A DNA stretch of 64,000 nucleotides from positions 2,170,001-2,234,000 of the forward strand of contig CP087212.1 in assembly GCA_020912385.1 (NCBI GenBank). The letters are read 5' to 3'. Both the position numbers and the translations under genes were made by a program. Within the stretch, counting starts at the first letter, position 1, and each line of letters begins with the position of its first letter. Source of the stretch: Neofusicoccum parvum. Taxonomy: Eukaryota > Ascomycota > Dothideomycetes > Botryosphaeriales > Botryosphaeriaceae. A model generated the notes under the pieces. That model had not been told where the DNA came from and ran no database searches. It was given only the letters and a program-made list of their open reading frames with translations. Of the stretch, positions 34,817-43,874 are shown in pieces.

Positions 34817-35410
34817 TCAGACGTCCGCCGTGGCCTTCTTCGTCTTCGTCTTCTTGTTGTTGTGCTCCTCAGCCTTCTTCATCGCAAACTGCACCTTCTT
34901 GGTCGCGGGCGGCGGCGAGCAGTCGTCGTCGTCGCCGCCATCGAAGAACGAGGCCGCGGTCGCGCGCTTGCTGTTGCCGCCGTTGCCGGCGTCGGCGTCC
35001 TCCTTACGGGCGGAGGAGCTGGGGCCGGAGACGGCCTGGTCGCTGCTGCCAGCGGCGCTGGACTGGGACTTGGACGAGGCGGTGCCGCCGCCGCCCTTCT
35101 TGAGCACCTTGGTGATGCGCTGGGATATGGCGCCGGCCGAGAACTCTGGGCTGGGGGTTAATAAACAGGTGGGTCGTCTGGGGGGGATGTTGGGTCGGGT
35201 AGGTGAGGCGCGTGCTTACCGTTGTCCATGAAGTCGGAGAGCTCTTGATACTGAGACTGCGTGAACTTCATGTCGAGCAACTGCAGGACGCCGCGGAGTA
35301 GCTAGAGAAGCTGAAGTTAGGAGTCGGGGGAGCTGTAAGTGTGTAGGAATGGTAGGCCGGCTTACACGAGCCTCTTTCTCAGGCGTCCAAGAACCACCAC
35401 GGGGAGTCAT
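34817..35410 (-). CDS. Array gene A: small Myb/SANT-like protein
   Basis: Exons 35366-35410, 35220-35301 and 34817-35145 give 151 aa. Exon 1 encodes MTPRGGSWTPEKEAR, with the Trp and acidic residues of a Myb-type first helix. Exon 2 is LLRGVLQLLDMKFTQSQYQE plus LSDFMDN. Exon 3 starts EFSAGAISQRITKVLKK, a basic third helix. The tail is Ser/Gly-rich with KRATAASFFDGGDDDD, then a Lys-rich end (KKTKTKKATADV). It has SFFD but not ESPTKK, so it is one of the divergent copies. The helix-turn-helix assignment is inferred from spacing of hydrophobic residues and not proven. Probably nuclear given the basic tail. Confidence 0.85.
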
Positions 35411-35889
35411 GGTGAGTTGTGTGGGCGAGGGATAGATGAGAGAGCAAGAAGATCTGTGCCGGTAGTCGGGAAGCGATACGATGGCAGAAGGTTGAAGAAG
35501 AAAGGATGGAAGACCTAGCGGATGGACTTTTATACCCGAGTGGCAGGGCCCTCGTCACCATCACGCGCTCGTAGGGTCTTCTTCCCTCTTATAGAAGGAA
35601 TGACTCCATAGGTCTTTCCTTTATCAGAAGCGTGGCCGCTGGATGTATCACTAATTGATGCTGCCGGCAGCGCGCCCAATGCGCCACTGATGATTTCTTC
35701 AGGCAGCCTTGCCATCAAGGCGGATATAGTACCAGATATCAACGCGCTTTTAATACTGTTAAAATCTCCATCTCATGCAATCAGGAAGTAATATTGGGCA
35801 TATTCAAGATCTTTTTATTAAATCAGAGAAGTCGTCTGCTGGACGCAGCGGCCCGCGTATCCCCCTAAGCACCGCACACCTCCCACCAC
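35411..35889. promoter_or_regulatory. Upstream region of array gene A
   Basis: 479 bp. TTTTATACCC at about 35529, on the coding strand GGGTATAAAA, is a good TATA-like box 120 bp before the ATG. Confidence 0.45.
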
Positions 35890-36521
35890 TCAGATCGCAT
35901 AGGCACCATCCTCCTGATCAAAGAACGAAGTCTCCAAGCCATCACCGAGCTCCTCCACCTCCCTCTCGCGCCTGACCTTCTTGGTGGGCGACTCCGGCTC
36001 AGACTCTTCCGCGACCTCGGCCTTGACTATTCCGCGCTTGCGGCCCGCGCCGCCGCGCTTCTTGCTCGGGCTCTCCTCGTCGTCGTCGTCGTCGTTATCG
36101 TCAGCGGTGGCCGAGATGCTGTGGCCGCTTTTAGCCTTGCCGCCGGCCTTTCCGTTGGCCTTTCCGCGCTGTTTCTTGCCGGGGGTGGGAGTGCCGACGT
36201 CGTCGCCGCCGCCGCCGGCGTTGGCGGTCTTCTTGGGCGTTCCGGCCATGCCCGTCTTCCTGATCTTCTGGATGCGCTGGCGGATGGCGTTGCCGGTCAC
36301 GTCTGCGCGGAGGTAGGAGGTGAGCGTTTTGGGTTCAAAGGTTCGCGGCGGTTCTGGATGGCTTACTGCCGCCGATCTTGGCCGCGATCTTCGCGTGGTC
36401 GTCGCTGCTGAACTTGATGTCGCAGGTCTCGAGGATGGCGACGAGGAGCTGGGGTGAGGAGGGTGAGCTGGCTGGGAAGGCGGTGGTGGGTTGGGACTTT
36501 GCGTACCTGCTCGGCCGACAT
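35890..36521 (-). CDS. Array gene B: small Myb/SANT-like protein lacking the exon-1 Trp
   Basis: Exons 36507-36521, 36367-36448 and 35890-36302 give 169 aa. Exon 1 is only MSAEQ, so the first-helix Trp seen in most copies is absent. Exon 2 reads LLVAILETCDIKFSSDDHAK plus IAAKIGG. Exon 3 begins NVTGNAIRQRIQKIRKT. The tail has a Gly/Lys-rich linker, an acidic DDNDDDDDEESPSKKRG segment, then ESPTKKVRRE and ETSFFDQEDGAYAI. It is the longest-tailed copy apart from J. Either the domain tolerates a shortened first helix or an upstream exon was missed; I found no better one. Confidence 0.83.
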
Positions 36522-37043
36522 TATGGTTGGATTGTGCACTGGCCGTTGAATGAGGCGGATGGGAGGTGAGGATGGCAAAGCTTGACCGAGGCTTCGGGTG
36601 TTTAGAGGGGACGGCGGTGCTTGTGCGCGGAGCTGTGGGCGGTTGGAGCAGAGAAGAGGTTTGGTTAAGGTGAGCAGCGGCGGAGGCTATATAGTTATAC
36701 CCTGCAGAAGGCGGGAGCTTTCCATGCCGCCGCCTGCCGGTCACAGTCCCCGCCCGTAGTCCCGGGAATTGCATCATCTCACTGCCCTTACCGGGGCGCC
36801 ACACTGGGGACATGCTTGTTTTGGTTCGGATCCATCTTGAAATTTCCGGACGCTGGTGTATCTAAGGTTCCATAGTCCACTTCTGAACCAAGATTGAACC
36901 CTCTCGCAATCTCCAAGCAGTTCCAACCAAACTCCACTTCCGTTTCCGCTACTCGGAAAGTATCTAGATGGCCAGGTGTGATGCATCCGCCAGTCCACTG
37001 ATGCAGACTTTCCCTACACCTGCTGCAGATCCTGGTCGAAGAA
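36522..37043. promoter_or_regulatory. Upstream region of array gene B
   Basis: 522 bp. GCTATATAGTTATACCC near 36687-36703 holds TATA-like strings about 165-180 bp before the ATG. No GAAGCGGGG element. Confidence 0.4.
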
Positions 37044-37583
37044 CTACTCCAACTCGGCGTTCTCCTCGTGCTTCACCTTCGGCGCGCTCTCAGGCTCCTC
37101 TTCATCGTTGGGAAGCGGCTCGGCATAGACCTTAGCGCGCTTGGGAGGCGATGAGCGCGCCGTCTTCTCTCCGCCGTCGTGACCATCTCCACCGCTGGTG
37201 ACATCCTCGCCCTTCCTCTTGCGCGCCGCAGCCTTGGGCGTCTTGGCAGCCTTGGGGGCTTCGGGGGCGGCAGCCTTGCGCGGAGTGCCGTTCCGAGCCA
37301 CCGGCTTCTTGAACTTGCGGAAGCGGTGCTTGAGAGCCTCCGCCGTGAAGCCTGTGGGCGAGGCGGAGTTAGGACGGAAGGTGAGGCTAGGTGGGCGGGT
37401 GACTTGCCTTCGCCCATGAGTTCGGCCATCTCGTCGTACTGCGGTCCGCTGATGTTCATGCCGCAGACTTCCATGGCGACTTTGAACAGCTGTTTGGCTC
37501 AATGTTAATGGGTGTGTGGTGGGAGCGGCAGGATGGGAGGGGCGCACGCGTTGCTCGACGTCCGGGGTCCAACTGATAGGCAT
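37044..37583 (-). CDS. Array gene C: small Myb/SANT-like protein, GC-AG intron
   Basis: Exons 37548-37583, 37408-37489 and 37044-37351 give 141 aa. Exon 1 is MPISWTPDVEQR. Exon 2 reads LFKVAMEVCGMNISGPQYDE plus MAELMGE, and exon 3 begins GFTAEALKHRFRKFKKP. Intron 2 has a GC donor (GAAG|GCAAGT) instead of GT; it must be used because it keeps the 82-nt exon and frame. The tail is Ala/Lys-rich (AARKRKGEDV) followed by SSPPKRAKVY and ends ESAPKVKHEENAELE; the SFFD motif is missing. Confidence 0.85.
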   Translation of the reverse strand: MPISWTPDVEQRVRPSHPAAPTTHPLTLSQTAVQSRHGSLRHEHQRTAVRRDGRTHGRRQVTRPPSLTFRPNSASPTGFTAEALKHRFRKFKKPVARNGTPRKAAAPEAPKAAKTPKAAARKRKGEDVTSGGDGHDGGEKTARSSPPKRAKVYAEPLPNDEEEPESAPKVKHEENAELE

Positions 37584-38028
37584 CGTGGAGAAGTTGCAAT
37601 GGAGGATGGGACAAGTTGAGATTGAATTTAATAGGGACCGAGAGACGCTGCATGGGAGAGTGGCGGTGTTGTTGAGGGACAGAGTCAGGCGGGCGAGCGG
37701 GGAGGCTTATATGCTTCGAGCGAGGCAGGGGAGTCGCGCAGATGGCAGGCGGAAGGAGCCTAAAAAAAACTCGGATTCGAGTAAATCTCTTGAATCTGGG
37801 TCACTTCACTTAAGAGAGTATTAGTTTAGCACTGCTCCGGGTGGGTAGAAACGACCAGAAATCACATGGCGGTGTCAGAAGATTTCACAAGTAGAATGAT
37901 ACAACCCGAGAATCTCTATTGAGCAGGCTTAAGATCTAGTGTAGAGGTCACCGCATGCGGTGTGCAAATGCAAGGTTCCGGTGGTGTTTGCCCTCCCCCG
38001 GCCACATCCTTGTGGTTGTGCAGAGCTT
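37584..38028. promoter_or_regulatory. Upstream region of array gene C
   Basis: 445 bp. GAGCGGGG occurs at 37695-37702, 112 bp before the ATG, next to a TATA-like GCTTATATGC. This is a weaker version of the element in genes E-I. Confidence 0.4.
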
Positions 38029-38556
38029 TCAGATATCCTCCTCGTACTGGTCGAAGAACGACGTCTCGACAACCTCCTGCTTCATCTTCTTAGTCGGGCT
38101 CTCAGGGTCCTCCTCGTCAGAGGCAGGGTCGATGTATTCCTTGCCCGAGCGCTTGCGAGTAGCGGCGCGCGGAGTCTTGTCAGCATCGTCGTCGTTCTCT
38201 TTGGCCTTCTTCTTGCGGCCGGCGGACTTCGGCGTAGCAGCAGCCTTGCTCGGGGTAGCGGTGCCACCAACTGACTTCTTTATCTTGGCCATGCGCTGGC
38301 GGAGGGCTTCGCCGCTGAAATCTGTGTGTGAAGCATTTAGCAACTCAAGGTGGGTGTGAAGTGAATCTGCTTACCGCCACCCATAACCTCGCTGATCTTC
38401 TTCCACTGCTCGCCGGTGATCTTCAGGTCGCAGACTTCGACGATCGCGAGGAAGAGCTGTCGGCTTGATTAGTTTTGCTGCAGAAAAGTCAAGATCTTGC
38501 TGTTACAGCCCACTTACGCGCGACTCCATCTCGGGGCTCCACGTGTTGGGCGGCAT
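38029..38556 (-). CDS. Array gene D: small Myb/SANT-like protein, archetypal copy
   Basis: Exons 38518-38556, 38375-38456 and 38029-38321 give 137 aa. Exon 1 MPPNTWSPEMESR, exon 2 LFLAIVEVCDLKITGEQWKK plus ISEVMGG, exon 3 start DFSGEALRQRMAKIKKS. Both Trp residues of the supposed helix-turn-helix are present, so this copy shows the consensus best. The linker is basic (SAGRKKKAKEN) and the tail has ESPTKKMKQE followed by ETSFFDQYEEDI. Closest to B and E by tail sequence. Confidence 0.88.
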
Positions 38557-38938
38557 GATGAAGTTGCTTGTTGAGAGAGTGTCTAACAGAGCCCGCGGAT
38601 CTGCGTGCTTGAAAGAGTGGTTGGGTCGGTGCGGAGACGAAGCTTGGTTGATGGCGGAAGGGAAGGGAAGAAGAGCAAGGGTCTTGGTGGGGTTTAAATG
38701 CTTCATAGAAACACAGTGCAGCGTCCAGCGATCACGTGCTATGCGCTCCATGCGCAGAAGCACCTGGCACTTTCGAAGCACATCATTGAATTCAGCTGTT
38801 TGTAAGATCTAGGCATCCCTACCCGGATTGATTCCCATGTAGCTGAACCGCATAGCCGCCCTGAATCTCGTCTCTTTGCCTTGCATATGCAGAACCCTTC
38901 TTTGCGCCTGGGTGTTGTCTCAAGATGGAATGAGGCGT
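38557..38938. promoter_or_regulatory. Upstream region of array gene D
   Basis: 382 bp. GGGGTTTAAATGC at 38689-38701 is shared exactly with the upstream region of gene G (41401-41413). Confidence 0.4.
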
Positions 38939-39447
38939 TCAGATCTCGTTCTTATCTTGATCGAGGAACGATCCACCAAACTCCGTGTCCATCTCCTTTT
39001 TGACCTTCTTCGGGCTTTCGTCTCCATCAGGAGCTTTGGACTTCGTAGCGGCGCGCTTGCGGGTTGGGGTGCGCGCCTTGGTGGGTGATCCGTTGACCGC
39101 CGCCTCACTATCACCATCCGTTTGCTTCTTGCCGTTTGTCGCCTTGGCCTTCGACGGAGTATCTTTACTGCTGGTCTCACGCTTCAACTTGTACAAGTGC
39201 TGGCGAATTTTCTCTGAACCAATCTCTTGAGGTAGTATTGTCAGTTAAAGGGTGTGGATGAAAGAGTGGTATGCACTTACTGCCATCCATGCTGTCAGAG
39301 ATCTTGCCACAAAGCTCACGGGTGATCTTGAGTTCGGTGGCATTCAAGATGGCAAGGAGAATCTGTTTAGGATCAGTTGGAGTTCAAAATTCTTCTGCAG
39401 GTGAGGTGATGGCCTACATGGTCGTATTCTTCGGTAGTGAAAGGCAT
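38939..39447 (-). CDS. Array gene E: small Myb/SANT-like protein, divergent first helix
   Basis: Exons 39418-39447, 39281-39362 and 38939-39225 give 132 aa, the shortest copy. Exon 1 is MPFTTEEYDH with no Trp. Exon 2 is ILLAILNATELKITRELCGK plus ISDSMDG. The exon 3 acceptor was placed at 39225 (CTCAAG|AG), giving KIGSEKIRQHLYKLKRE, which aligns with the family. A later acceptor would also keep frame but shorten the turn. The tail has KARTPTRKRAATKSK, DESPKKVKKE and GGSFLDQDKNEI, i.e. ESPTKK and SFFD variants. Confidence 0.82.
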
Positions 39448-39776
39448 CTTGGTGTTCCGAGGAGCGTGATTTGGGTTGCAGTGTGATGTTTTCCGAAGAG
39501 CGGAAGGCGGCGGCCGGTTAAGAGTTGGTTTCACGAAGAGTTGGTGAGGAGAATGGAAAAAAAAAAAGAGGAAGCGGGGAGACTCCCAGGAAGTTGATAA
39601 GCTTTTATAATGCACACAGCTTTCGTTCAGGGTCCAATCGGGCTGTCAGAAAGGAGAAGAAGGGACAACTTCCCTCCCGCCCTTTCCAGAAATTCAAACA
39701 TCATTGGCTATGTACAGCTGCCTGAAATCTCACTTTGGAGATACCAGACCAAAATGTTCCTTAGCTGAAGATGCAG
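39448..39776. promoter_or_regulatory. Upstream region of array gene E
   Basis: 329 bp. GAAGCGGGG at 39571-39579, 124 bp before the ATG, is shared with H and I. TTTTATAATGC follows at 39604. Confidence 0.55.
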
Positions 39777-40343
39777 CTATACGGCTTCCTCTTGAGGATC
39801 AGGTGTTGAATCTGGATTGCGAAAGATCTCAGCCTCAGCCTTACCATCTCTCTTCTCAGTCTTTATTTTCTTTGTTGGACTCTCAGAAGTGGCGCTCCAA
39901 GAATCAGAGAAATCAAGCTCCGCATAATTTTTTGAAGCATGCATGCGGCAAGATCGCTTCGGAGTTGACGTCTCTACCGCAAGGCTGGTCCCGGTAGCAC
40001 CGCTGTCCAATTTCACTCCATTTTTGTTAGAAGAGATGCCATCCCCAGCAATAGTCCGCTTTCTGAGACGACGGACATGTTTTCCGATAGCATTTACTGT
40101 CAGACCTATCCAATTACGAGATGAGCGTGAACACTTGCTCATGCAATACCAGTACTGCACTCACCGTCCCCCATTTCCTGGGCAATCTGTTCATATTGAT
40201 CCATTGAAAAATTTGGGTTGAGCACTTTGATGATGGTAAGGAGAAGCTACCGGCATTGATGGTAAGAAGGTACTTCGTGAAGTCACAGATATGTTCTTAC
40301 TTACGCGAGTGTCGGCTGCATCATTCCAGCGATGTTGCGGCAT
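39777..40343 (-). CDS. Array gene F: small Myb/SANT-like protein
   Basis: Exons 40305-40343, 40165-40246 and 39777-40105 give 149 aa. Exon 1 MPQHRWNDAADTR, exon 2 LLLTIIKVLNPNFSMDQYEQ plus IAQEMGD, exon 3 start GLTVNAIGKHVRRLRKR. The tail has KRSCRMHASKNYAELDFSDS and SESPTKKIKTEKRD. SFFD is degenerate (EIFRNPDS). It belongs to the F-G-H-I subgroup, which shares GLT--A(I/V)--H and a (R/K)-Y-EP/D-SDSE segment. Third exon length (329 nt) is the same as in A, H, I and K. Confidence 0.87.
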
Positions 40344-40755
40344 GGTTTGAAGCAAATCAGCTTCTTCCAGGAGACAGATAGAAGTTGGTGATGTTCAAAA
40401 TCAGCACAGTCAGATACGGGAGTGCCTTAAGAGTATCTGGATGAACGTATCACAAGCCACCAGGAGCGGGAAAGTGGGCTGATTTATGCTACAAGAGGGG
40501 CATCGAAACTTTCTGGGGACATCGAATCGAGGTTTAACGGCTCATACCGAGGTTTCAACCAGGCTGCAAAAGCTGGGAAGCAAGTGTTGTCCATAAATTT
40601 TGGCTTTACACAGCGGAAATCCGGGACACAGCACGAGTGCGAACGCCAGAACAAAAAGTAAAAATCGAAACTCTTTGAATGCATCCCAAAGGCACTCAGT
40701 ATTGAAGGATACCTCTTTCAAACTACAAGTTTCCCGTCATACCCATATCAGAAGT
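40344..40755. promoter_or_regulatory. Upstream region of array gene F
   Basis: 412 bp. GGAGCGGGA at 40463-40471 lies 120 bp before the ATG. GGGGCATCGAAACTTTC at 40497-40513 matches 16 of 17 bases with the region upstream of gene G. Confidence 0.55.
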
Positions 40756-41310
40756 TCAATCTGTATCATGGACATTCTCAATATCACCACAATGTTTTTC
40801 CAGCTTCACCTTCTTCGTCGGACTTTCGGGAGTAGCGCTCTCAGTGGTGGTACTCTCTGAATCAGAACAGTCAGGCTCTACGTAGCTCCTGAAGTTACTC
40901 TTACGAGAAGAGCTCCGCTTTCGAATTGGTGTCTCTTCAACGATACCCTCAGTGCCTCCAGTTTCCAGTTTGACCGGGTTCTCAGGAGAGACAATGCTTC
41001 TGCCGGAATTTCTTTGCTTGAGTCGGATAATATGTATCTTAACAGCATTTCCAGTCAATCCTGCAGCTTCCAGATTAGAAGCGTTCGCACCCACATACGG
41101 AATCTTGCTTGGATACTGAGATGCAAAGGAAGGGGACTCACCATCTCCCATTTCCTCAGAGATTTTATCCCATTTCTCCTTCGACACTATGGGACTCAGG
41201 ACCTTCATGACAGCAAGTAGAAGCTACAGAGATCAATACATGCTAAATGTTTGCACAAGGCCTTTCTGGCTTACGCGTGCATCAGCTTCCGCGTCCCACT
41301 TGAATCGCAT
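40756..41310 (-). CDS. Array gene G: small Myb/SANT-like protein
   Basis: Exons 41275-41310, 41142-41223 and 40756-41060 give 140 aa. Exon 1 MRFKWDAEADAR, exon 2 LLLAVMKVLSPIVSKEKWDK plus ISEEMGD, exon 3 start GLTGNAVKIHIIRLKQR. The tail has TPIRKRSSSRKSNFRSYVEP, then DCSDSEST, and ATPESPTKKVKLEKHCGD. SFFD is absent. Intron 2 is 81 nt. Very close to H and I in exon 2, which points to recent local duplication. Confidence 0.88.
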
Positions 41311-41883
41311 TGTTGCAAATCACTTTGAGTCCTTGACGAATGACGAAAGATCATCAGTAGCAGATTGAAAAAGAATTCTTGCCGATCTGAGTACATTGAA
41401 GGGGTTTAAATGCTTTCAGTCAACATGGCGCCACAGCGTCCCAGAAGCGGAACAGCGGGTTGACCATGCGTCCAGCGGGGCACCGAAACTTTCAAATGTA
41501 TAAAATTAAGGTTCATCACCGAAGGATCTTTTAAGGTGTGTAGAAGGTTGGTGTGCCACTAAGCTGGATCTCTGGCAATGACTGATGCTCTTTGGTCATG
41601 GATTATTGATACCAACGAGCCTGACACCGTAGTTGCCACTTGTGTCATTATGTAATCGCAGGTTTTAATTTGAATTCAAAAAGCAGATTTCTATGTTCAG
41701 GTGTGTTATGAAATGGTAGGTTTCCCGTAATTTCACTACAACGCCAAAAACTTGAGGGGCCAACTCGGTCCAAAACCTGATGAACGCCACGCCAGAGAGT
41801 CCTTTAATAACTAAAATATGTTATCTTAAGTTTTCATAATAGGACTACTCTCGTCATACGGAGAGAATAGAAAGCGATTGCAG
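41311..41883. promoter_or_regulatory. Upstream region of array gene G
   Basis: 573 bp. GGGGTTTAAATGC at 41401, GAAGCGG at 41444-41450 (134 bp before the ATG), and GGGGCACCGAAACTTTC at 41477-41493, the last shared with F. The distal half shows nothing recognisable. Confidence 0.55.
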
Positions 41884-42470
41884 CTAAACAGCTTCCTCGA
41901 CCCGTTCGGGTACTGAATCCTGGTCGCAGAAGAGCTTTTGAGCTTTAGCACCTTCATCTTCAGACTTTACTCTCTTCGCGGGACTCTCATGTGTGACGGT
42001 CTCAGAATCTGAAGACCCGGGGTCTGTATACTGTCTGATGACGCGTTTGCGGGAGGACATTCTCCTCGGAGTCGGCGTTTCCTCCTGCGGGCTAGTTTCC
42101 GTGACGCCACTCTCCATCTTCATTTCACTCTTAGGCGGAGAAGTAGCTTTTGTAGCTGAGTTACGGTTCTTGAGATTGCTGAAGCGCTTTTGAGTCGTTT
42201 GCCAGGTTCGGCCTACCGATCATGAGTACACTGGTTCAGCTAACCTCCATACAGTTTCGACATTGGCAGAGATTGCTTTCGTAATGCCAAATTATCCACT
42301 TACCATCTCCCATTGCTTTCGATACGGTCATCCAATTTTCGCGAGAAATAGTTGGACTAAGTATTTGTATAATTGAAAGCAAAAGCTACATGTACATGAG
42401 CTGAGAAATCTCTTTGAGATTGCAGTGTTTAACATACATGTGCATCGTCTTCAGCACTCCATTTGGGCAT
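41884..42470 (-). CDS. Array gene H: small Myb/SANT-like protein
   Basis: Exons 42438-42470, 42304-42385 and 41884-42212 give 147 aa. Exon 1 MPKWSAEDDAH, exon 2 LLLSIIQILSPTISRENWMT plus VSKAMGD, exon 3 start GRTWQTTQKRFSNLKNR. The third helix is the most divergent of the F-I group but keeps basic and aromatic positions. The tail has MSSRKRVIRQYTDPGSSDSE, THESPAKRVKSE and KLFCDQDSV, so ESPTKK and SFFD are both altered. Confidence 0.86.
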
Positions 42471-42858
42471 GGTTGCCAGTCTGTTGAAGAGATGTTTCTT
42501 AGCACGGTATGAGGAAGATGAAGACGCATTGCAAAAACAAGACAGGCGGAGTGACCGGGCACTTAAATGCGTACGGTTACTCATGTCTTACATGATTCAA
42601 GAAGCGGGGTACAAAAATACCATATAGGGTGCTAAAACCTCAGGGAAGTCTCGTTTAAGGTTGAGTCCATGAGAATGGTAAGCTTCACCATATGGAGAGC
42701 GTATCACACAAACCTGAACCTTGAACCTTGCCACACGAACCTTATTTACAGAACAGCGAGAGTGATAGGTCTCAGTATTGAGTAATAGATTACCCACAAC
42801 GAGATCGTTCTTTGTAAAAGAAACAAAAACTGCCTCACAACTTTCCCGCTCTAAATAT
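42471..42858. promoter_or_regulatory. Upstream region of array gene H
   Basis: 388 bp. GAAGCGGGG at 42601-42609 is 131 bp before the ATG. ACTTAAATGC lies near 42551. Confidence 0.55.
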
Positions 42859-43425
42859 TTATTCTGACCACCTGAGACCACCAGTAGCGTGGAGATTCTC
42901 GAAACAGACATCCCCCTCCTTCTTGAGCTTCTTCGTTGGGCTCTCCGGAGTTTCGAAATTATCATCTTCCTCTTCAGTGCTTCCTGGCTCAGCGTATCTC
43001 TTGGCTGCCCGCTTACGAGAGGACGCCCTCCTGACTGGCGTGCCCTCCGCTTCAGGTGTCACTTCAACATTTCCATTCTCGTTCTTGATGGGAGACTCAG
43101 ACGTGTTAGTGGCTTTGCGGCGCGTTGTTCCCCGATGCTTTTTCTTGAGTTCTTTGACATGGCAGCGGACGGCCTCTGATGTGAGCCCTGGAGACACACA
43201 GAGAGATAAGCTAGGCATGAGGCCTAGGAAAATGGACAATTACACTTACCACGGCCCATAAGTTTAGAGATATCTTGCCACTGTTTCCTGCTAACTTTTG
43301 GATCCAAAACATCTATAATGGCTAGCAGAAGCTGATGGTCATTACTATTAAGTTAAACCTGGCTTGACACAGCGAGATCGTATACTCACTTCCGCTTCTG
43401 CGTCTGCATTCCACATGAATTTCAT
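42859..43425 (-). CDS. Array gene I: small Myb/SANT-like protein
   Basis: Exons 43390-43425, 43250-43331 and 42859-43187 give 148 aa. Exon 1 MKFMWNADAEAE, exon 2 LLLAIIDVLDPKVSRKQWQD plus ISKLMGR, exon 3 start GLTSEAVRCHVKELKKK. The tail has VRRASSRKRAAKRYAEPGST, an acidic EEEDDNFE, then TPESPTKKLKKE and CFENLHATGG. Both Trp positions are kept. The basic RRKAT and SSRKRAAKR patches could act as nuclear localisation signals. Confidence 0.88.
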
Positions 43426-43874
43426 GTTTGCGAGTTATCAAAAGTGGGGAGGTATGTATACGCGTGTATGATAGGACGGGATGAGAAGAAAGATTTTGGG
43501 TGGAAGTGTTGTTAAGTGTTTGGCGGATCACTGATGATGAACACAAGGAAGCGGGGCGACTAGCGTGGCTGGGCTTCGCGTTGGACGACTTGGATATCAC
43601 CTCCGAAGTTCCCGTTTCACATGCAACAGAGCAAGCCTGTTGAATTTAAGCTTTGAAACCCTTGGACCACAGTGCTCAGCTTGGATGAATCCCGCGCCAT
43701 GGCATCACGGCTTTATCAAACTTCACGAGTGAACCACAGGCTTGAGGACCCCATGAACGACAAGGATTCTAGCCCTTGTATGCCAAGTCTCAGCTCGACA
43801 CCCAAGCCGCGAGCCGCTCTCCCGCTCCCGCAACGACGGAAACACAGCACCCATGCACGACCCCAGCCCGCCGC
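43426..43874. promoter_or_regulatory. Upstream region of array gene I
   Basis: 449 bp. GAAGCGGGG at 43548-43556 is 123 bp before the ATG. No other shared element was found. Confidence 0.55.

Noticed and set aside
35890..36813. Single 307-codon reading through array gene B
   Set aside because: It translates both introns and the promoter. The spliced model matches ten paralogues, including the 82-nt exon.
39185..39225. Alternative acceptor in array gene E giving KKIRQHLYK
   Set aside because: Keeps frame but removes residues that align with the family; the upstream acceptor fits all paralogues.
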